Positions 12,016-22,799 of a DNA stretch of 64,000 bases are shown here, one piece after another (the first letter of the stretch is position 1; each line of letters starts with the position of its first letter). The position numbers and the translations under genes are program-made. The DNA comes from Dichetophora obliterata (Eukaryota > Arthropoda > Insecta > Diptera > Sciomyzidae). Below the pieces are notes generated by a model, which made no database searches, was not told where the DNA came from, and was given only the letters and a program-made list of their open reading frames with translations. Where the stretch lies: assembly GCA_963920525.1 (NCBI GenBank), contig OY986435.1, positions 295,983,817 through 296,047,816 on the forward strand. Reading direction: 5' to 3'.

Positions 12016-12683
12016 TTAGGTTGGTAAGTTCCACTTTAAAGTGGAGAAAAATCTTTTGTTGGATGCGGTAGTCACTGGCAGTGTCAAAATAATATACATT
12101 AATTGTATTATTTGTGAGAAAGCTATTGGCATTTTTTCTAAACTCTGTACCTTATCTATAATTGATTTTATTTTATTTTGTTTCATATATTCTCTCGCCA
12201 AACTCAATTGGCTCCTGAGAACAATTTCATCAACGTGGGTGGAATACAGTTTAAAAATTCGGACAAAAATGTTTCCGAATCAGGATCAAATGTTTCTAAT
12301 ACATTCATTAGCTCTGTGTTGTCTTGAAATCGGTTTTCATACTTTGATAAAAATTTGACAACGACTTTGAAGTAGATCTTACGCATATTTTCATAAAATT
12401 TCAGTGGTAGTATACTGCGTTGGCCAATTGTTGACATTACCAATGATTCCTTGGTACCATTACCATTGCCTTAGCTACTCTGCTAGTAAAATAAAAAATG
12501 GGAATTTTAGAGAACTTCTCTTTCATCCAAACACTTCCAAGCAACAGACAAATTATGTGCACGGCCCAATGCAGAAAACAATTTCGAAGTAGGCAGAAAG
12601 GAGTTTTTGAACTGAAAATTATTAGTACACAATTGTTGCCAATTTGTCGTGCCAAAATAATATGTAAGGTAATAATTATATAA
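12016..12683 (-). pseudogene. hAT-like transposase relic, C-terminal part (ZMYM1-like)
   Basis: The minus strand shows the hAT C-terminal dimerisation signature LPVTTASNKRFFSTLKW at the end (about 12075-12030). Before it lies FYENMRKIYFKVVVKFLSKY (about 12410-12350), typical of hAT-derived zinc finger MYM-type transposases. A frameshift near 12215-12240 separates the two parts. Upstream, near 12560, CALGRAHNLSVAW resembles the histidine-containing segment of this group but is followed by stops. The catalytic N-terminal part is missing. It is a fragment, not a working transposase. Confidence 0.7.
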
Positions 12684-12844
12684 TTAGATTTTTTTGAATT
12701 AATAGTTGGTAAAAATTAGACGAATTTACAAAATAACAGTGCATTGAAATTTTTCAGTGTATAATTCTACCACGATTAGATGGTTTTATTAAATCGATTT
12801 ATTGAATAATAGTATCAGATCCTTGGGGGGGCAGAGAAGAGAAA

Positions 12845-13090
12845 ATGGTTACCACATCGATTACCGACGACTGATTACCTAACCGTATACAACTTAATGA
12901 AATGATTACCAAGCGATTACTTAGCCGAACACCGATTAATAAGCGATTACATATCTGAAAACTGATTACTAAAGTGATTACCAAGTGATTACTTAGCCAA
13001 ATACCAGTTACTAAGCGATAACATAACCAAATACTGATTACTGAAGTGATTACCAAGTTATTACTTAGCTGAATACCGATTACTAAAGCG
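12845..13090 (-). repeat. Left minisatellite arm, GATTAC-core units
   Basis: Units of about 35-45 bp contain ACTGATTACTAAAGTGATTA and CCAAGTGATTACTTAGCC. Units differ at several positions, so the array is not freshly amplified. It is the inverse of the array at 15470-15980. Confidence 0.8.
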
Positions 13091-14374
13091 GCTACGAGAA
13101 CAAAGGAATAGCTTGAACAGGCGGAAAAGCGACAGCACGATTAACCCACGCCCCGGTTACTTAACACTGCATAAATGAGCTACTATTATAAGAACACATT
13201 TTTTAATATGACATAATACATATTAAATCATTTTTTAGAGTTACTGAATCTTTCACAGGATCCTGGAGCTGCTGAGCTTTACCTCAATCTGTGTATAAAA
13301 CCATGTCAGAAATGATAGATGTTCTTCCAGTGTATAGGGGTCACTGATTTCAAATCGGATTTAAGAATTTCAAAGTTTTTGAAACTAAGGTGAACCCTAA
13401 AACAGTGTTTTTTATTTTATAATTTTTGTAGATTCGCTGGTTGGTCATTTCGAATCTGATGTTGGAATTAAAAAAAGTGCATAAATTTCATACAAGTATC
13501 TACCTAATTTTGAAATATATATATCACATTTTGGAATTAAACCACACATTAAAAGGCCTATTAAAATTAAAAATGCATTTGATAATGATTAAGCAAACAT
13601 TTATTGTTTAACAAAAACAAATTATTTATATTAAAAATTACATGATTTCATTTTTTTGATAATGACTAAGCAAACATTTTTTATTAAAAAAAATCGATTT
13701 CTTAAAATTTTGTAATAAAAATAATTTTTTATGAGGTACACTCAGCTTTTTCAATATTTCAATGGTTTTCTATAGTTGATTAAATACTTTACGCAAATAT
13801 GTGAAATTAATTTAAGAATTTGTAATATTTTTTTTAATTCATTGCTGATGTCAGATGCATTAATTCTGGAATGTAAAAACATGATTTTACTAATTGCAGT
13901 TGCATTTGATGCAACTTTTATTAAATTTTGTGCTGTTTTCGTGAGAGATCAGCTCTCAGTACTCTCACAATAAAAAATTTTAGCATTTATACTCAATTAT
14001 AAACCTTATTTAGGAGGTTTAAATAATTTTAGTTAAATTTAATTTACCAGTCGCACTATAAATAAATTCGCAATCATGTAAGTTTAATGTCAAACAGAGG
14101 AAATGACAATAAACAAAGTTGCTTTTATACTAAAAACGGACGATTTGTACGAAGAAATATAAAAAAATTAATGAAAAAGTCTAACTTTTAAAAAGGCTTT
14201 TTTATATTTGCATAGTAATTAAGTAGCACTATATTAAGTAAAAATAATTACAGCAATCGACTCCAAGGACTTGAAGATATAAGCAAAACTTGTGTCCGAC
14301 CAAATATTCGGTTTCGGTTTCGGAAACCAAAACCCAAACTTTTGCTTAAAATTCCTGCCATCAGTCATTTAATT

Positions 14375-14745
14375 CAAATTTGGGCATTTCCACAGGAAAG
14401 CCTACCGGGATCAAATAATTAAAACTCATTAAAAACTTATTATTTCATGATATTATCTAAGACAAACATTTTAATTTTATTAATTTAAGCAATTTTTTCA
14501 TCAATTCATTAACCATGATGATCAAATCGTCTGCACTATTTCACAAATGTAGTTTTTCTTTTTCGTAAATGTTTAGTAAATGTTTCGTAAACATTTTTGT
14601 TTTAGTAAAAATGGAAGGCATTGACTAAAGATAATGAAAAAATGGTTGATGCAAGGAAAGGAAAATATATTGAATGTGTTTTTAATTACTAAATTACATA
14701 ATTACTTAAGTACCTAATGACTTAATTACCCAATTAAATTGCAAT
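14375..14745 (+). repeat. Dispersed repeat, direct copy of 3785-4160
   Basis: This 370-bp colinear match to 3785-4160 lies within the foldback interior. Directly to its left, 14160-14275 is an inverted match to 4340-4500. The copies differ at perhaps one base in eight, so they are old. Confidence 0.7.
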
Positions 14746-15469
14746 GGAAAAATATGTCGCGTGCTAGATGTCGCGTGCTAGATTATAGTTAGCTTAAAAA
14801 AAAGACAGCGATGGTAACCATTTTAGCATGACAGCTATCATTAGAAGGATATATTAATCCATTTAAGTTTAAAGTTAATTGCTTTGAAATTTGATGTTTC
14901 GTTTCGCAGATTTCTGCATTTTTGTAGATGCAGTTGAAAACGAGATGCATTTTTTGTCGCGTGCTAGATCGCATGTTTATTGCTAATATATTGAAAACAT
15001 AAAATCTTCGGAGCCTATATTTTGTACTTAACATATTGCTACGAAAATGCTATCGAAAAATAAAAACAAAAATGTTTTTTCCTCATTTTCTTTATTATTT
15101 TGCACCTCAAAGGCGTACGAATGTCGTGTGCTTGACCGTGGAAATGTCCATATATAAGTTTAGTTTAATCGAAATATTTACGTTAAGCAAAGCAAAAATT
15201 ATAAATTCGTCTATTACTTTATTAATCGTGTAAGCGCAAAATATTATTTTGATTAATTTTACAAGTTCGATACTATTTTTAGCATCTATATTGCAATTAA
15301 TATTAAATTTTTTTGAATAAGTACTTCTTTTTTTTTAACTTTTAATTGAACTTCCGAACGAGGTTTGTGTGTGTTTTTGAAAAAAATAATTCAATAAAAT
15401 GTGCTAAATGGAAGCACAAATTCACTGAAAAATAAAAAAAAAAATAAACTAAAAATAAAAGTTTTTATC

Positions 15470-15980
15470 GGCTGAGTAATCACTTCAGTAATCAGTCTTC
15501 GGTTATGTAATCGCTTAGTAGTCAGTATTCAGCTAAGTAACCGCTTGGTAATCACTTCAGTAATCAGTATTTGGCTATGTAATCGCTTAGTAACTGGTAT
15601 TCGGCTATGTAATCACTTGATAGTCACTTTAGTAATCAGTATTCGGTTATGTAATCGCTTAGTAATAGGTATTCAGCTAAGTAATCACTTGGTAATCGCT
15701 TTAGTAATCAGTATTCAATTATGTTATCGCTAAGTAATCAGTATTCAGCTAAGTAATCGCTTGGTAATCACTTCAGTAATCAGTATTTGGTTATGTAATC
15801 GCTTAGTAACTGGTATTCGGCTAAGTAATCACTTGGTAGTCACTTCAGCAATCAGTCTTCGGTTATGTAATCGCTTAGTAATCGGTATTCGTCTAAGTAA
15901 GCGCTTGGTAATCGCTTTAGTAATTTGTATTTGGTTAGGTAACAAGTCGTCGGTAATCGGTGTGGTAACCGGTTTCTCTT
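15470..15980 (+). repeat. Right minisatellite arm, GTAATC-core units
   Basis: About twelve units of 36-44 bp read GGTAATCACTTCAGTAATCA, then a variable TATTCGGCTA/TGTAATCGCTTAG part. The array is roughly twice as long as the left arm, so one arm has expanded or the other has lost units. Confidence 0.85.
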
Positions 15981-16174
15981 GGAAAGATTCTAAAAAGGGA
16001 AGCGAATATAAAAAACTCCTTTTTAGGGTTCACCATGGTGTCAAAAAACTTTTTGAAAATCTAACATCACGATGATGACGTTAGATGATTATCCCCTATA
16101 TAGATCACGGCTAAGAGGTGTGAGTCCATTCCAAAAGAAAAAGTCAAATTTTTTCTTGATTTTTGACACTAATA

Positions 16175-16891
16175 TGACACTTGCTTTTTTTTGCATTTTT
16201 AAGAACTGAAAAATCCAAGCAGGGCAACACACCAAACGAAGCTATACAATCTTAAAGTGGTGTGAGGAGTACGATATAGGTACAAAAAAATGCAGAACTG
16301 TCATTTTCAATGGCTGAAAAATGTAAAAAAACTTACTTTTCCAGCCGCTGGCACCTTAAAATTTGACAGATTCACATTAAATTGTAACACTTCACAATTT
16401 GTGTACAAATAGTTTTATTTATATATGATTATATATTCATACAAATCAAAATTGATATGAAAACCAATATTGTGTGCATCGCACAATTAAATCTTTTATC
16501 TGCTTCATATTTGACGAAGTCAGAGATAGAATCCCAACGCAGAAAGGAAAAGTATTTCTTCAAGTGGCTGAGAAGCTCTACATTTGACGAGACTCAATAT
16601 TTTTGCCGACAAGAACAGCTCCTGCTCAAACAACTGTTTTTAAACAGCCTCCTCAAATAAACCAGCTGCTTTTTTATTTCTTCCACAACTTTGATAAGAA
16701 AATTTATTATTTAAACATCACAACAAATTTATCCCAAACCAATAATTTAATATTTCTACAAAATTAAAAATTTCTTGGAAACGTCATTTTTAAACGGCCT
16801 AATATCATTATCCCTTTTTCATAAAGTATTTCTTTCTTTTTTACCCGCTGCTTCTTTTAATATCTTAAAAATGCAAAAAAAGCAAGTGTCA
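16175..16891. mobile_element. Small inverted-repeat element (MITE-like)
   Basis: TGACACTTGCTTTTTTTTGC (16175) is matched inversely at 16864-16891 over about 28 bp, giving an element of roughly 0.7 kb. Subterminal text near 16340 (ACTTTTCCAGCCGCTGGC) contains a short palindrome. A 67-codon frame at 16457-16660 lies inside but resembles nothing I recognise. The true ends may lie slightly outside the perfect match. Confidence 0.55.
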
Positions 16892-16939
16892 TTCCAGCTT
16901 AACCGAAAAAAAATTCATTTCAGAAAATAACTGTTATGA

Positions 16940-17030
16940 GCCAATCTAAAAAATTATTCCTCAAAAATAAAAGTTATCCGGCAACCAAAAAACATTTTTC
17001 TTAAAAATAAAAGCTATTCATAACGAAAAT
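16940..17030 (-). repeat. Inverted repeat, partner of 11930-12014
   Basis: This is the inverted copy of the segment next to the hAT-like relic. Together the pair brackets about 5 kb that contains the foldback and a smaller inverted-repeat element. Confidence 0.65.
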
Positions 17031-17230
17031 TTTTAAGTGATGAAATTGCCCAACTTTTTCTGCTGTGAAATCTTGAATAACAATTATTTTCGGTCCCTGA
17101 GTAAAAATGCTATATTAACCGTAAAAAATTAAAATTTGGTAATTTAGCTTATATTCCTTTACCGATTTTCATGAAACTTTAAAAAGTTATTAAGCACATA
17201 CCAAGAAGGGTTTTTGCATTGGAATATGAG

Positions 17231-17510
17231 GCGTGGCACCTCCAATACAGAACCAATGTGCAATATCGATTACCTTTGGAATTAGAGGGCGCACTGCTTC
17301 TGAATTCGGTATTCGAACAAAATTTACACGTGCTGTTTCACGGACTTGTGGATATTGGACAAGGGGGCGTGGAACCTCCCATACAACCCTTAGAAATTGA
17401 ATAGCTTTTGAGTTAAAGGTCGCACAGTAACGGAATTCAGTATACGAACACAATTTACACACGCAGTTTGACTGATTATATTTGATGGGTGTTTGTAAAT
17501 GGGGGCGTGG
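17231..17510 (+). repeat. Two-copy tandem repeat, period about 137 bp
   Basis: GCGTGG occurs at 17231, 17367 and 17505. The units in between share GAATTCGGTATTCGAACA-like and AATTTACACGTGCTGTTT-like text. The phrase GGGCGTGGNACCTCCCATAC resembles parts of 2460-2750 and the array at 10.2-11.1 kb, so these may be remote relatives. Confidence 0.65.
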
Positions 17511-17530
17511 CAGCAAAGTACCGGGTCTCA

Positions 17531-18900
17531 GCTGGTATATTTATAATATTCGTGGAATTTTAACGCACAAAAAAAATTTGTTTAAAGTTTGCATTGTGTT
17601 ACTTATTCGCCGCCATTTTGTAAAAATTAACCTTTGGGGGCATTATTGGATAGTTTGTTTTTGAGGTGTTCACTTGAGTTGCGCCGGAGCAAACCCAAAT
17701 ACTTTCACTTGTGTTCACTGCAATTCGGAATATTTTTCATTGCCATTTTTCACTTTATTCTATTAATTATGATTTATTCTTTCGTTTTCGTTAAGAAATA
17801 AACGTTTTCCATCAATAATTTTAATTTTTTATCGATTTACGAAGTGCCCAATAGTTTCACGGGATTTTTTAAAATATCAAAAACAGATTTTTTTGCACCA
17901 ACTGATATAAAGTGTAAAATCTAAAGCAATTTCCGACTTCCCGTAAATACAATTTTGGTTGAGCGAAGTGTTGAAGATTATGAACGTTTCTATTTTTTTC
18001 CGCCACTGTATGCATACTTAAATAATAGTAAAACTTTTTGAATTATTCCAATGTTGTCATTTATGCAATACAACAGTCTTGAAATGAGATAAATATTCTT
18101 AAGAAAATAATATAAAGTAAATACTATAAAAACTATCGCTATAATGAACTATACTTATATGCGCATATACTGTTTAACCTTTAAGTTTATTATCCTTTTA
18201 TGTTTTTGTTATGCATATTGGGGTATAACATTGGTAAATGCGGTACTTTGACACACGAATTCATACTCTTTTATCTTTGCCGGCATGATTTATGTAAATA
18301 TTATTTCAAAACCTTCTGCCAACTGAATAGAACTAAACCCTTTCCAACACATAAAATTGTGTTGTTCTATTGCTCTAGAGGAGTTCTCCATGACGCTCAT
18401 TTTATTTAAAGGACAATGATTTTTGCTAACTAATGCTAGGGTCATTAGCATCACCCACAAAATTTGGTGAATAGTGCGAAATTTTCAAAATTCATTATGC
18501 ATAAAATAGTTTCTTTTCATTCATAATAGATATGTATGTATACAGCACCGGTTGGTCTCGCTATTAATTTCTGAAAATTTCGGGCAGCAATCTTGCCTGA
18601 AATCAGTATGAAATGCAAGTAAGGGCACAGGGTATTCTTTAATTTCATTATAATATTACCTAAAATCTTTTTTTATTTGCAGACACACGACGCACAGTGG
18701 ACTTAAGCCCTACTGTCCAAAATAGATAAGCGCACATTTTTCTTTTCTTTAAATACATATTTGTTTTGGAATTATCTATCAAAATATCAGGCGGGCTCAA
18801 GTTTTTCAAATTAAAATGTGTTTTTAAAATGTTTGTTTTTAAATTATCTATTAATCTGTTCGGCCAGATTAATCAATTTGATTTTCTTTTTTTCAAAAAT
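17531..18900. other. Intergenic AT-rich DNA
   Basis: No gene or clear repeat structure is recognised. A short GC-richer patch at 17660-17730 has no readable product. Confidence 0.45.
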
Positions 18901-19015
18901 TTTTGAAGTGAAAACTTCTTTAGGCGCGTTGAACGATTTTGGTAGAGGGTAAGTCTTTGGTTTGCATCATCGTCTTTTTCCGAGTAACTCTCGTCATCAA
19001 TACAGACAGCAAAGA
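18901..19015 (+). repeat. Direct repeat, partner at 20968-21052
   Basis: TTGAAGTGAAAACTTCTTTA followed by GGCGCGTTGAACGATTTT and later GAGTAACTCTCGTCATCAAT recur at 20968-21052. The pair brackets a MITE and a foldback element. A 30-bp difference in the middle indicates divergence after duplication. The nature of the parental repeat is unknown. Confidence 0.7.
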
Positions 19016-19083
19016 TAACAAGATAGAAAACATAACCTCAAAAAATGTTTGCATGCATTTGTGTATAAAAAAAAATCAACAAT

Positions 19084-19455
19084 GGCCGCATTCAGCGCAG
19101 ACAACTGTTGTGAACTGTTATGGTAGCGCTACATTAGTAAGCGATGTTTTTCTCTGAATGTGTCGCTACTCTACACATCAGAAATTAGATTTAATTGAAT
19201 TATATATAATTTTTATGTAAATTTAATTCAATTGCAAAGGTTTCTCACTTAAATTTGCTTCGTTCTTTCTATGTTTTTTACTTTAACAGCGTCAGTAGCA
19301 GCATCTGACAGTTAATTCAACAGTTGTGTTCATGTAGCATATAATTTTTTCGCTCGATTAAATGGTGTATGCTACCGGATCAGTTTTAGTGAGCGCTACC
19401 AAAATTTTACCATTCAGCGAATTTTTACACAACAGTTGCTGCACTGAATGCGGCC
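19084..19455. mobile_element. MITE with GGCCGCATTCAG termini
   Basis: The left terminus GGCCGCATTCAGCGCAGACA is matched inversely at 19428-19455 over about 28 bp with few differences, and subterminal GGTAGCGCT also pairs (19122 against 19392). The flanks are AAT on both sides, suggesting a possible 3-bp duplication. It is 372 bp with no coding capacity. Confidence 0.75.
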
Positions 19456-20315
19456 AATGATCGTCACTCTTGTTCTTAATCGGCTGCAAGCTCACAAAGA
19501 AATCACTTGGCAACTCCTGAAATTAATGCATATAATCTGTTTGTTAGTATATAAATACTTAAGCTAGGTTGCAATAAGATGTTTGCAACCAAAACTTATT
19601 ATTAATTCGCTTTATATTGGTCTATATATGCTTTTAAAGTTTGGCAATTTCTTCAGTTGTTGTATTTTTCAACATTTTTGAAAAATTTGCTTTTACTCAA
19701 ACCATGGTGAGATTTAAAAATAGAACAATCTTCTTCTTTTTCTGCTTTTTCTGCTGGAACTTCGTTTGCAAAAAAGAAAAATAATGTATGGATTGAGTGT
19801 TCTAACATTTTAATCTTTAAGTTGTGATAAAGGAATATGTTGAACATTCAAATAATTACATGCATGCTCTTATTTTATTATATATCGTCAAACAAAGTTT
19901 GACAATTTTTACACTTGTTGTGTTTGTCAGTGGCTTTTTATTTTCACCACTGCGGCATTTTATTTTCAGTCTTGTCAACTATCATTGTTTTATTATTAAA
20001 TTTTTTCATCAAGGGTGTGTGTCAAAAGGAAACTTTTCAGTCATGGTAGGATAGAAAATATCAGGTTGAATCAAATTTGTGTGTGTTGAAATAAATTTGT
20101 CTTTTTTGCTGTGTCAAATGGATGATGAAATTTTGACAATTACAAATTTTGACGTTTCACATTTCGGGCGTGTTTTAGCGCAAATATTTTATTTCATTTG
20201 CATTTTATTCAATTTGCGACATATTTAATTCGAGTGCCTGTACTTACAACATATTTCGTAAACTTGTAATATTGTAAGCTTAAAAAACTTAAAAAATATT
20301 AAAATAATAAAAAAA
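19456..20315. other. AT-rich interval between MITE and foldback
   Basis: CTTCAGTTGTTGTATTTTTC-like and GTTTGACAATTTTTACACTT-like phrases repeat near 19655 and 19895, but no gene is recognised. Confidence 0.4.
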
Positions 20316-20968
20316 AATAACGAAAGTGTTTGTGTGGGCCAACGATTTTCCGGTGCATCAGCAAGTGCAGCAAAGTTAAATTGGCTTTCTTTGCTGACGA
20401 ACGTCCTTCAAGTGCCACCACCAGCAGCACAAGCTAGTACAGCGCAAATTTCTTGCTAGCCAACATCCTCCAAGTGCCATCACCAGCAGCACAAGCAAGT
20501 GCAGCGAAAATTTCCTGATTCTTTTGCTTGCCAACGTTCTCCGAGAGTCGCAACGAGCAGCACCAGCAAGTGCAGCACTATTCAATTGACTGGTCAACTC
20601 TCCAATATTTCAGAAGCACTATTTCAGCATGTCTCAAGCGCAGAGGCAAATTTCTGCCATTATACTCCGGCGTGAATTAAATAAATTGAAAGCGGAGAAT
20701 TTGCGCCTTATTTGCTTGTGCTGCTGGTGATGGCACTTAGAGGATGTTGGCTAGCAAGAAATTTGCGCAGCATTTGCTTGTGCTGCTGGTGGTGGCACTT
20801 GGAGGATGTTGGCTAGCAACAAATTTCGCACTGCACTTGCTTGTGCTGTTGGTAGCGGAGGACGTTCACCAGCAAAGAAAGCCAATTTAACTTGCTTAAA
20901 GCCTGCACTTGCTGATGCACCGGAAGATCTTTGGCCCACATACATAAACTCAAGCACTTTCGTTATTT
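20316..20968. mobile_element. Foldback element with 70-bp internal units
   Basis: The left arm 20316-20606 and right arm 20695-20968 pair inversely, outermost as AATAACGAAAGTG against CACTTTCGTTATT. Each arm holds two to three units of about 70 bp with CAAGTGCCACCACCAGCAGC, TTCTTGCTAGCCAACATCCT and their complements. The 88-bp centre contains an ATG (20629) opening a 33-codon frame that starts MSQAQRQISAIILRRELNK and stops inside the right arm. Frames running along the arms are repeat artefacts. Confidence 0.75.
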
Positions 20969-21052
20969 TTTTGAAGTGAAAACTTCTTTAGGCGCGTTGA
21001 ACGATTTTGATCGTCATTTTGCGAGTAACTCTCGTCATCAATACATACAGCG
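20968..21052 (+). repeat. Direct repeat, partner of 18901-19015
   Basis: This second copy lies immediately after the right foldback arm and carries the same GAAGTGAAAACTTC and GAGTAACTCTCGTCATCAAT phrases. Confidence 0.7.
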
Positions 21053-21239
21053 AGTAGGTTTTTAAATGACGCTCTTGGATCTTGTCTACGAGGCGCTCAG
21101 CAAATGTAGCAAGCAACCATCAATAAGTTCCTCTGCTGACGCATAATTTTTTCCCTCCCTTTGCTCCGTTGCGAAATATTGAATGATACTGTTTTTCAAT
21201 GTTTATATAGAGCTGCTGTAGGTTAAAAAAATAAATTTA

Positions 21240-21592
21240 AAATTTTTGATACTTGGTTTTTGTTTGACTGGCCGTGAAGTCCCTTTTGATGCCACCACTC
21301 ATAGTACAACTAGACAAGGTAGTGTTAGGGCTGAATGTGTTCTCTTTCTTAGTGACCATAACTGTCAAACTCAGCCATTTTGGTATTTTGGCCAATTTTT
21401 GCTTTCATATTGCATTCTCATTGGTTGCAGATTTTGCATGAAATGTCAACTCCGCCCTAACACTACCTTGTCTAATTTTGCCATCCCACCACTTGAGATT
21501 TTGCTACCAGGCGAACAGAAAACATAGCTAACAAAATGCGGTTTATCTTCTGACGCCGATTCGTTCCTACCCTCTAACGTTTTTTTTTTTTA
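21240..21592 (+). repeat. Left part of long-TIR element A, split by a MITE and a LINE
   Basis: Text such as GTGAAGTCCCTTTTGATGCC and GCTACCAGGCGAACAGAAAA matches element B at 23685-23815 (GCTAGCAGGCAAACAGAAAA, CCCTCTAACG). The copy is interrupted by the 160-bp MITE and, at CCCTCTAACG, by the polyA tail of the LINE at 21593. It resumes at about 22800. Confidence 0.65.
21311..21474. mobile_element. 160-bp MITE with 19-bp perfect TIRs and TA flanks
   Basis: GACAAGGTAGTGTTAGGGC (21313-21331) is perfectly inverted at 21454-21472, and TA stands outside both ends. TA duplications point to a Tc1/mariner-type origin. The perfect TIRs suggest a comparatively young insertion. It is non-coding. Confidence 0.85.
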
Positions 21593-22795
21593 GACTGAAC
21601 CAACGCTCAGGGGATGCCCCCTATAAATGCGTAAGCATTGTGCTGATTCGGAAGATGGGTGATATTTAGTTGGAGGGTGGATAGATGGAGTAGTGTCGGT
21701 GAAGATTTGTTTTGAATTTGCACAGCTCAAAACTGCCGGGAAACACGCTCGCAGGGAGACTATTCCACAACTTAACCGCGCGACTAAAGAACGAATTATC
21801 GCGGTAATGCGAGGTTCTATTAGGCATCGATGCAATGGTAAAGGGGTGGGCTTGGACAGCTGCCCGAGTGGACCTGGGAAGCACACGAGCTGGTGGCGTC
21901 AGGCCATATATCTCCCTTGAACACTTCCCATGGTAATACCTATAGAGAAGGCTTAGGCAACCTACATTACGTCGATGCTCAAGAGAGTTGAGAGAGGATG
22001 AAATACTTTCATCTCCTATCAAATATATCGCACGACGTTGAATTCGGTCCAGAAGCTCCAAATAAGATCTTGAAGCCCCTGCCCAAATGTGCGAATTGTA
22101 CTCCATTTTCGGCCTAATATATGAGGTGTAGATCATGCGAAGATCAGCTGAAGTGAAATATTTTTTGCACCGTTTTAGAAAACCTAGGCACTTGCCCGCT
22201 TCTTTCGACACATCAAAATATGATCATTCCAACGAAGATCAGATTGGATCGATATGCCCAGAACGTCAAGAGCGGCTGATTCCACAAGATCCACACCATT
22301 CATACTGAGAGGAGCTAAAGGGCAATTCACTCGCTTGTGGGTTAACAGACAACACTGGGTCTTGCTTGCATTGAACTCTACTCCATTAGTAAGACCCCAC
22401 TCGGAGATTTTTTGTAGATCATTCTCCAATCTCCATAGAGCTTGGGCGTTTTTTGAATGAATATGAATGGCAAATGCTGCTGTCGTCCGCAAACGAATGT
22501 ATTGGGTTATGCGTCAACGACAGAAGGTCGTTGATAAAAACCAGACACAAGGTGGGCGATAGAACTGAACCCTGCGGTACTCCTGCGTTGATGGCGTGCT
22601 TCTCGGACGAAATACCGTCAACTACGACTCGAATCGTTCTGTCCTTGAGAAAACACGTGATCCATCGAGCAAAATTACCACCAAATCCATATGCAGCAAG
22701 TTTTGACACGAGCGCTTTATGCCACACTCGGTCGAACGCTTTTGAAATATCCAGAGCAACAACCCTGCTCTCGCCGAAAAAGTGAACGTTGCCCA
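21581..22795 (-). mobile_element. 5'-truncated LINE without RNase H
   Basis: On the minus strand the element starts abruptly in the RT finger/palm region near 22795. It runs through the RT and its C-terminal extension, stops at 21666, has a 3' UTR of about 70 bp and ends in an A-tail (plus strand T-run 21581-21591). The flanks resemble one uninterrupted site in element B, with CCTCT on both sides, so a short degenerate duplication is possible. The clade is uncertain; jockey, L2/CR1 or RTE-like groups all lack RNase H. Confidence 0.8.
21666..22795 (-). pseudogene. LINE reverse transcriptase fragment
   Basis: RT motifs in order are VVALDISKAFDRVWHKAL (first catalytic Asp, near 22750), AGVPQGSVLSPTLC, SFADDSSICHS (catalytic FADD, near 22490) and FNASKTQCC. 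The C-terminal part reads RCKKYFTSADLRMIYTSYIR, then SHIWAGAS and LLDRIQRRAIYLIGDE. It ends in a typical FSRAVKLWNSLPASVFP and YSIYPPSN terminus. Frames change near 22450 and 22200, so at least two frameshifts are present. The endonuclease and ORF1 are missing by truncation. Confidence 0.8.
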
Positions 22796-22799
22796 ACCT

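Larger units (their letters stand above)
12833..15980. mobile_element. Foldback element with minisatellite arms
   Basis: The left arm 12833-13090 and the right arm about 15470-15980 are inverted copies of one tandem array. The outermost parts also pair: GAAAATGGTTACCACATCGA on the left against ACCGGTTACCACACCGATTA read from the right. Long arms made of internal tandem units are the hallmark of Foldback-type elements. The interior of about 2.4 kb holds the dispersed repeat shared with 3785-4500 and three copies of TGTCGCGTGCTAGAT (14754, 14768, 14955). No convincing transposase frame is seen. It sits inside the interval bounded by the 11930/17030 inverted repeats. Confidence 0.75.

Noticed and set aside
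12799..16075. Frames rich in VISIWLCNRLV repeats
   Set aside because: They translate the GATTAC/GTAATC minisatellite arms.
20376..20957. Minus-strand frames with Ala/Gln-rich or Cys/Trp-rich peptides
   Set aside because: They follow the 70-bp foldback units and change frame with unit length.
18901..21052. LTR retrotransposon bounded by the 110-bp direct repeats
   Set aside because: There are no TG..CA ends, primer-binding site, polypurine tract or gag-pol coding text between them.
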